A program made the translations under genes and the position numbers. Below, piece after piece: positions 59,711 through 64,000 of a DNA stretch of 64,000 nt. The notes beneath the pieces were generated by a model that saw nothing but the letters and a program-made list of their open reading frames with translations, was not told where the DNA came from and ran no database searches. Each line of letters starts with the position of its first letter. Position 1 is the first letter of the stretch. The stretch comes from Oscillospiraceae bacterium (lineage in GTDB: Bacteria > Bacillota > Clostridia > Oscillospirales > Oscillospiraceae). Where the stretch lies: NCBI GenBank assembly GCA_009785525.1, contig WQWC01000001.1, forward strand, positions 1 through 64,000, written 5' to 3'.

Positions 59711-60510
59711 TAGTCTTCTTCCGATTCCGTAAAATCAAACTCACTGTCTAAGCTTTTTCCCGTATGGCTAATCGTCATATCGTCTGCGGTGCCTGTCAGC
59801 AGCACTCTTCCGGCCCTGCAAAGCTCAAGCACGGCAACGAACGTGGCGACAAGTTCGGTGCGGCTGTGGCTTTCATAGAACAACTGCCGTAATTCCATAA
59901 CACCGTTAAGCCGCAGATTCCCGAGGATTTCGGAAATCTTCTCCGGAATCGAATATATGATCCGCTGCGGATAGGCAGTCTCACTCTCCCTCGGATTCAA
60001 ACTGCTTATCAGGGCGTTTTCCTTGCCAACAACACGCAATATCGCTTCTAAAAGATCATCCCCATCGTGGTCGTATTGGCCTACCGTACTGGGCGGCAGA
60101 TACTCCGGCGGCTTCTCCATCATCACGCCGCCTCTTGCGTACATTTTAGAAAACACTTCTGTGGTTGCCTTAATTTGCATATATATGTCGTTTTGCTGTA
60201 GCTGTTCGAGGGATGATATAAGCTCCTCCAGCTCTGTCACTTCGCGCTCCTCTGTCAGAAGCATTTTGGACTTTATGTAAGCCAAGTGAGACGCCATAGC
60301 AACAAATTCGCTGGCAATGTCAATATCGAGATTTGCCATCTTGTCAAGGTATTCCAAATATTGCTCAAGTATCAGTGAAATGCTGATGTCTTTGATTTCA
60401 ATTTTATCCCGGCTCAGAAGTTGCAATATAAGCGCCAACGGGCCGATAAAATCCGAAAATTCGTCTTTAGTTTTGACAACGCCTTCAAGCCGGAAAACTG
60501 GACTTTCCAT
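59710..60510 (-). CDS. scpA: segregation and condensation protein A
   Basis: FSDFIGPLALILQLLSRDKIEIKDISISLILEQYLEYL; upstream of scpB with start/stop overlap. Confidence 0.93.
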   Translation of the reverse strand: MESPVFRLEGVVKTKDEFSDFIGPLALILQLLSRDKIEIKDISISLILEQYLEYLDKMANLDIDIASEFVAMASHLAYIKSKMLLTEEREVTELEELISSLEQLQQNDIYMQIKATTEVFSKMYARGGVMMEKPPEYLPPSTVGQYDHDGDDLLEAILRVVGKENALISSLNPRESETAYPQRIIYSIPEKISEILGNLRLNGVMELRQLFYESHSRTELVATFVAVLELCRAGRVLLTGTADDMTISHTGKSLDSEFDFTESEED

Positions 60511-60520
60511 CATGCCTACC

Positions 60521-61195
60521 TCAGTTAACAAGATTGAATGTGGCTTCCGCAATGGCAAAAAGCCTGTCAAACAGCGCTTGTGTAGCGGAACCTATCGTAT
60601 CCCTGAATATCTGCGTGTTCACAACAATAATAAGTATGATAAATCCGTAACGCTCATATCTCATAAGCTTGTAATAGGCGTTATCCGGGATAAACGAGAA
60701 CAAAATCTTCGACCCGTCAAGCGGCGGTATCGGCAGCATATTGAAAACGGCGAACATCACGCTCAACCACGCGGTGTTGATAATTATGTCACGGATAATC
60801 TCGTTCGCTCCCGTCGCGTTTAATCCGCCCAGTCTTGTGAAAACGAGCCCGAAAATAAAAAGGACTGCCGATGCGAGTATCAAGTTAGATATAGGTCCGG
60901 CCAAGGCTGTTATGGCCATGCCGCGTCTCGGATTTTTAAAATTCCTCATATTGACCGGCACGGGCTTTGCCCAGCCAAATCGAAATATCAGCATCATAAC
61001 AAGGCCTATCGGATCAATATGCCTTACCGGGTTAAGCGTCAGCCGCCCCTCGTCCTTTGCCGTTCTGTCACCTAATTTATACGCCACGAATCCGTGTGAC
61101 AGTTCATGGAAAGTCAGACTCACAAGCGCGGGGACTATTAACAGCAGCGCGTTTGTCAGCATTGATGTCCAATCTACATTCCTGATTGCATCCAA
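60521..61195 (-). CDS. site-2 protease family (M50) zinc metalloprotease
   Basis: SLTFHELSHGFVAYKLGD (HExxH); NMLPIPPLDGSKIL. Confidence 0.9.
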   Translation of the reverse strand: MDAIRNVDWTSMLTNALLLIVPALVSLTFHELSHGFVAYKLGDRTAKDEGRLTLNPVRHIDPIGLVMMLIFRFGWAKPVPVNMRNFKNPRRGMAITALAGPISNLILASAVLFIFGLVFTRLGGLNATGANEIIRDIIINTAWLSVMFAVFNMLPIPPLDGSKILFSFIPDNAYYKLMRYERYGFIILIIVVNTQIFRDTIGSATQALFDRLFAIAEATFNLVN

Positions 61196-61260
61196 ATTAT
61201 TGTCTCCCGAAATTTTTATACGTCTTTCCAGCCGCCTCACGGCAGACGAAACCACGCAAA

Positions 61261-61857
61261 TTAATTATACCAGTTTTTCACAGCATTTTCAATCTCCGAC
61301 AACAAAACATCCCTGTTTGTGCCTTTCTCGGCGGAAAACGGGATTACTTTAACCTCATCTCCCAACTCCAGCGTCTCGCGTATCAGCGCAAGATTTCCGC
61401 TTTCCTCGCTTTTTTTCAACTTGTCTATCTTGTTAGCGACAATCACAAGCGGACAAAGAGTTTGCTTGAACCAATTACACATTGTCACGTCATCTTGCGT
61501 AGGCTTGTGCCGGGAGTCTACAATCAGGATACCCAGCGCGATATGTTCCGCACTTGAAAAGTACGACTCCATCAATCCCCGCCAGCGGGTTTTCTCGGTT
61601 TTCGCCACCTTTGCGTAACCGTAACCAGGCAGATCGACAAAATATGCCGTTTTGTCGATAAGAAAAAAATTGATATGTACCGTTTTCCCCGGAGTTCCGC
61701 CGACGCGTGCAAAATTTTTCCTATTCAGGACCTTATTGATGACCGAGGATTTGCCGACGTTCGACTTTCCGGCAAACACTATCTGCGGCAGCTCGTCTTG
61801 AAGAATTCCGGCCGAAGCTGCCGCGGACTTTATAAATTCTACGTTATGAAAGTTCAT
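61261..61857 (-). CDS. engB: ribosome biogenesis GTP-binding protein EngB (YihA/YsxC)
   Basis: QIVFAGKSNVGKSSVINKVLNRKNFARVGGTPGKTVHINFF; VDLPGYGYAKV. Confidence 0.95.
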   Translation of the reverse strand: MNFHNVEFIKSAAASAGILQDELPQIVFAGKSNVGKSSVINKVLNRKNFARVGGTPGKTVHINFFLIDKTAYFVDLPGYGYAKVAKTEKTRWRGLMESYFSSAEHIALGILIVDSRHKPTQDDVTMCNWFKQTLCPLVIVANKIDKLKKSEESGNLALIRETLELGDEVKVIPFSAEKGTNRDVLLSEIENAVKNWYN

Positions 61858-64000
61858 TGCGTAATCGACGCGCCGGTATTCGGGGCGCCGCCCTCTTTTT
61901 CAATTATCGGCACAGGTATCCCTGACCCGCCATCCGGAACATCAACGCCTGAAAAATCAAGCGCGATGTCGAGTATATTGTCGATGTGATCCGTTGCTAT
62001 GAAATTCAAAGCACGGCGGACGGTCTGGTCAATTTCTTCAAGGTCCGGCTCATTTTCAGCGGGGATTATAACGGTTTTCACCCCGGCGCGCATCGCAGCC
62101 ATGGTCTTCTCTTTTAATCCGCCGATACGCAGTATCCGGCCGCGCAGCGATATCTCGCCCGTCATCGCAATGTCGCGCCGCACGGGTGCGTTGCACAACG
62201 CAGAAATCACCGCCAGGCACATCGTAATTCCGGCGGATGGACCATCTTTCGGAATCGCTCCTTCCGGGAAATGGATATGGATATCCTTTGTTTTGTAAAA
62301 ATCTGGGTCAATCCGCAATTTGTCTGCTCTGCTGCGTATATATGACACCGCCGCCCGGGCGGATTCTTTCATCACGTCGCCGAGGTTGCCGGTCAATTCA
62401 AGTTTGCCGGTGCCTGCGACTACATTGACCTCGACCATCAACACAGTCCCGCCGGTTGTTGTCCAGGCAAGGCCGTTGACAAGTCCGATCTCAGATCCTG
62501 AAGCCAACGTTTCAGGCGTGAATTTGCGCACACCAAGGAATGTCTCCAACATATCAGTACCCAGCGTAACCGATTTAAGCTCATCCTCCGCTATTTTCGC
62601 CGCAGTTTTACGGCATACGGCGGCAATCTGCCTTTCTAATACGCGGACGCCTGACTCACGCGTATAGCTGGAAACTATTTCAAGAATCGCTTCGTCCCGG
62701 AATTTCAGCTGGCGACCTGTAAGCCCGTGCTTTTTCCGCTGTTTCGGGACGAGATGGCGTTTGGCTATTTCCAGTTTTTCCATATCGGTATAACTGGTAA
62801 GCTCAATAACCTCCATCCTGTCAAGAAGCGGGCGCGGTATTGTTTGCGTGGTGTTCGCCGTCGTCACAAACATGACATCTGATAAATCAAACGGAACTTC
62901 TAGATAATGGTCGCGGAACGTGGCGTTCTGCTCCGGATCAAGCGCTTCGAGAAGTGCCGAAGCCGGATCCCCCCTGTGGTCACGGCCAAGTTTATCAATC
63001 TCGTCCAACAGCAGCAGCGGATTCCGGCTGCCCGCCTGTTTAACTGCGGAGATAATCCTGCCCGGCATAGCGCCGACATAGGTTTTCCTATGTCCGCGAA
63101 TCTCTGCCTCATCATGCACGCCTCCCAAGGAGAGCCGCGCCAGCTTTCTGTTAAGCGATTTCGCTATGCTGATAGCCACCGACGTTTTTCCGACTCCCGG
63201 CGGGCCGACAAGGCATATGATAGCTCCTTTTATATTGGGGGCAAGCTGCTTGACTGCCAGAAACTCAATAATCCGCTCTTTCACTTTGTCAAGACCGAAG
63301 TGGTCGTCATCCAGAATTTTTCTGGCGGCCACAACATCCACACGCTCCTGAGTCGTTGTGTTCCATGGCAATTCCAAAACCAAATCAAGATAGTTCCTGA
63401 TAACAGACGCCTCGGCCGAACCGAATGACTGTTTTTCAAGTTTGTCTATTTCTTTTAATATTTTCTTTTCTATTTCTTCTTCAAGCTTCAGTGCAAGGAT
63501 GCGCTCTCTGTAAACCCGTAGCTCTGAATGTTCATCGCTGCCCATTGATTCGCCGAGTTCGGCCTGGATCACTTTAAGCTGTTCACGCAAAACATGCTCC
63601 CTGTGATTCCCCTCCAGCCGCATACGCAGCTTGTTATCAATCTGGCGTTCAATCGCCAGAACCTCAATCTCACGAGCCAGAAGGTCGCAAATCATTTCAA
63701 GGCGTTTCACCGGTTTAAGCGTCTCTAGAATAAGCTGCTTATTTTCCGGCTTCATATACATGTTCTGTATTATATAGTCGGCTATTTTTCCGGGTTCTGT
63801 GATCGAAAAAAGCCCGAGGACGGTTTCACGCGATACGCCTGCTGACAAGGCGGAATACGTGTCGAAGAGGCCGATGCTTTTGCGTATCATCGCCTCGACC
63901 CTGGCTGTCTTATTCGGCAGGATTTCTTCCGGAATCGGCTCAACCTCTGCCGTATAGTATCTTCTGCCGGTGTGCAGGACTTTAAGCCGTGCGCGGCTCT
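61854..64000 (-). CDS. lon: ATP-dependent endopeptidase Lon, 5' part truncated by window edge
   Basis: GPPGVGKTSVAISIAKSLNRKL; DEIDKLG; catalytic PKDGPSAGITM; the frame stays open to the window end (SRARLKVLHTGRRYYTAEVEPIPEEILPNKTARVEAMIRKS). Confidence 0.95.
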   Translation of the reverse strand, partial: SRARLKVLHTGRRYYTAEVEPIPEEILPNKTARVEAMIRKSIGLFDTYSALSAGVSRETVLGLFSITEPGKIADYIIQNMYMKPENKQLILETLKPVKRLEMICDLLAREIEVLAIERQIDNKLRMRLEGNHREHVLREQLKVIQAELGESMGSDEHSELRVYRERILALKLEEEIEKKILKEIDKLEKQSFGSAEASVIRNYLDLVLELPWNTTTQERVDVVAARKILDDDHFGLDKVKERIIEFLAVKQLAPNIKGAIICLVGPPGVGKTSVAISIAKSLNRKLARLSLGGVHDEAEIRGHRKTYVGAMPGRIISAVKQAGSRNPLLLLDEIDKLGRDHRGDPASALLEALDPEQNATFRDHYLEVPFDLSDVMFVTTANTTQTIPRPLLDRMEVIELTSYTDMEKLEIAKRHLVPKQRKKHGLTGRQLKFRDEAILEIVSSYTRESGVRVLERQIAAVCRKTAAKIAEDELKSVTLGTDMLETFLGVRKFTPETLASGSEIGLVNGLAWTTTGGTVLMVEVNVVAGTGKLELTGNLGDVMKESARAAVSYIRSRADKLRIDPDFYKTKDIHIHFPEGAIPKDGPSAGITMCLAVISALCNAPVRRDIAMTGEISLRGRILRIGGLKEKTMAAMRAGVKTVIIPAENEPDLEEIDQTVRRALNFIATDHIDNILDIALDFSGVDVPDGGSGIPVPIIEKEGGAPNTGASITQ

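Overview
This 64 kb window looks like chromosome from an endospore-forming Clostridia-type Firmicute. From about 4.4 kb onward it is mostly conserved housekeeping and sporulation genes on the minus strand: sigE/spoIIGA, sipL-like, a priA-def-fmt-rsmB-rlmN-stp-prkC-rsgA cluster, rpoZ-gmk-remA-yicC, cdaA/cdaR, ispD/ispF, carD-like, ispH-S1 fusion, plsC, cmk, rluB, scpA/scpB, engB and lon. Accessory parts are: (1) 0.6-4.35 kb, a probable mobile-element module with a densely hairpinned non-coding segment, a sigma-like HTH protein, a MobC-like protein, a TnpW-like protein and a TnpX-type large serine recombinase, but no relaxase; (2) 11.9-22.8 kb, with a frameshifted MalY-type aminotransferase, tRNA-Leu(UAG), a cell-wall enzyme cluster, a MalT/LuxR regulator, sortase B and a MATE transporter; (3) an 863-codon glycyl radical enzyme frame with no adjacent activase; (4) 46.8-48.4 kb, an islet of small unknown genes with a repeated intergenic motif and a decayed paralog tail. 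Two short minus-strand ORFs missing from the ORF track were found by reading: a 23-aa SpoVM-like peptide (27340-27411) and a 49-aa hydrophobic protein (27427-27576). All calls come from reading the sequence and remembered family motifs; no searches were run.
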